Assembly: GCA_916700875.1 (NCBI GenBank)
Contig: CAKAKS010000060.1
Span: 2,323,334 to 2,387,333, forward strand
Reading direction: 5' to 3'
Source: Sebastes aleutianus
Lineage: Eukaryota > Chordata > Actinopteri > Perciformes > Sebastidae
Length of the DNA: 64,000 bases
A program made the translations under genes and the position numbers. The notes under the pieces were generated by a model that worked only from the letters and a program-made list of their open reading frames with translations, was not told the origin of the DNA and searched no databases. Positions 63,230-64,000 of the stretch are shown here, in pieces; position 1 is the first letter of the stretch, and every line of letters starts with the position of its first letter.

Positions 63230-64000
63230 CTGGATGGAAGGAGGAAGAGAAGAGCCAGAGGAGAAAAACGGATTATTATTAACGTTAGACAGATATTTTC
63301 ATTTTGGCCTTCTTTTGTTTAAAAACACTTATTTGACCTTCATTTCATCTACTTCTGTTATGTATGACTTAAGTGCATTTCAATCAGGAAAGACTCTTAT
63401 GAATTGAATGATGATATATTACAAAGTGCACAAATTATGAATAGTAACAGTCTTTGGCGATTTAGACCCGATGTGAAATAATGAAGGGGAAATGAAGCTG
63501 TAGTAGGATGTAGAAATATTCCCCCCGGGTCTAGACACTGGTGGTGGTGGTGGTGAAGACTGATGCAGGTCCGATGAATGAAGTGGAGCAGGATTACTCT
63601 GATGTGATGAATCTGGAGTGCATTTAATAAGTGAAACCAGGCCGATGATAACCTACCACTAGACGGAGTATGGAGACGTGACTGCCCAGATCTAAACCCT
63701 GATTTCAACTGGGAAGGTTTGGAGGCCTCTCACAATCCTGATCACCAACAGATTTACTTTAACTATGTTCATGTTCAGTGTGCATTCAGAATGTATCTAA
63801 CCCAACGTAAACTCCACTACATGCATGATCCCTCATGTAGTTTAAGCACCGTGAAGGCCCCTGGCACTTTTGTTCACATGATATGGGACCAGGACTGTCC
63901 CCAATACCATATTTGGGGCTTCGAGGCCTCGGTGAGAAATATTCAAAAGTACTCCAAGCTTAGAGCTCTCTACTCTCGGCGCAGCGCAGCGCAGCAGGCT
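63230..64000. other. zhx2 upstream intron or promoter side
   Basis: No coding exon is seen. It ends in a short GCGCA repeat (63979-63995). Confidence 0.4.

Overview
The window is vertebrate nuclear DNA, almost certainly from a teleost (ray-finned) fish. Genes are split into many short exons with GT/AG borders. Introns and intergenic DNA are full of short inverted-repeat DNA transposons, microsatellites and truncated L2-like and RTE/Rex3-like LINEs. The proteins are clearly homologous to, but diverged from, human ones. Exon models were built by hand from both strands. For every gene the coding lengths add up to a whole number of codons across all junctions.

Layout: 1-4.8 kb has no recognisable coding exon and may be the 3' UTR or downstream flank of a gene outside the window. 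4.8-7.8 kb (+) is a four-exon secreted lectin joining an F-type lectin (fucolectin/FTP) domain to a C-type lectin domain. 8.9-14.2 kb (+) is the C8orf76 homologue. 14.9-16.0 kb is a tandem satellite. 16.5-21.9 kb (-) is fam83a. 22.7-24.9 kb is a nest of transposable elements. 26.1-35.9 kb (-) is tbc1d31 (23 coding exons). 38.3-47.1 kb (+) is derl1 (8 coding exons, one of only 27 nt). 49.9-62.8 kb (-) is zhx2, split into about 11 coding exons.

The order c8orf76(+), fam83a(-), tbc1d31(-), derl1(+), zhx2(-) is the mirror image of human 8q24.13 (ZHX2, DERL1, TBC1D31, FAM83A, C8orf76) with all relative orientations kept. This supports the gene calls independently. The lectin gene is the exception: it is not part of the human block and sits where ZHX1 would be expected upstream of C8orf76. 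The genes share no pathway: Derlin-1 works in ER-associated degradation, TBC1D31 at centriolar satellites and cilia, FAM83A in growth-factor signalling, ZHX2 is a transcriptional repressor and C8orf76 is uncharacterised.

Most notable observations: the two-lectin fusion with degenerate sugar-binding motifs in both domains; a Harbinger-like palindromic element inserted in another MITE whose empty site is present elsewhere in the window; a LINE inserted in one unit of a host tandem duplication; a 34-bp minisatellite grown from a transposon end; an unfolded-protein-response-type site and a uORF just upstream of derl1; and the intron-rich zhx2.
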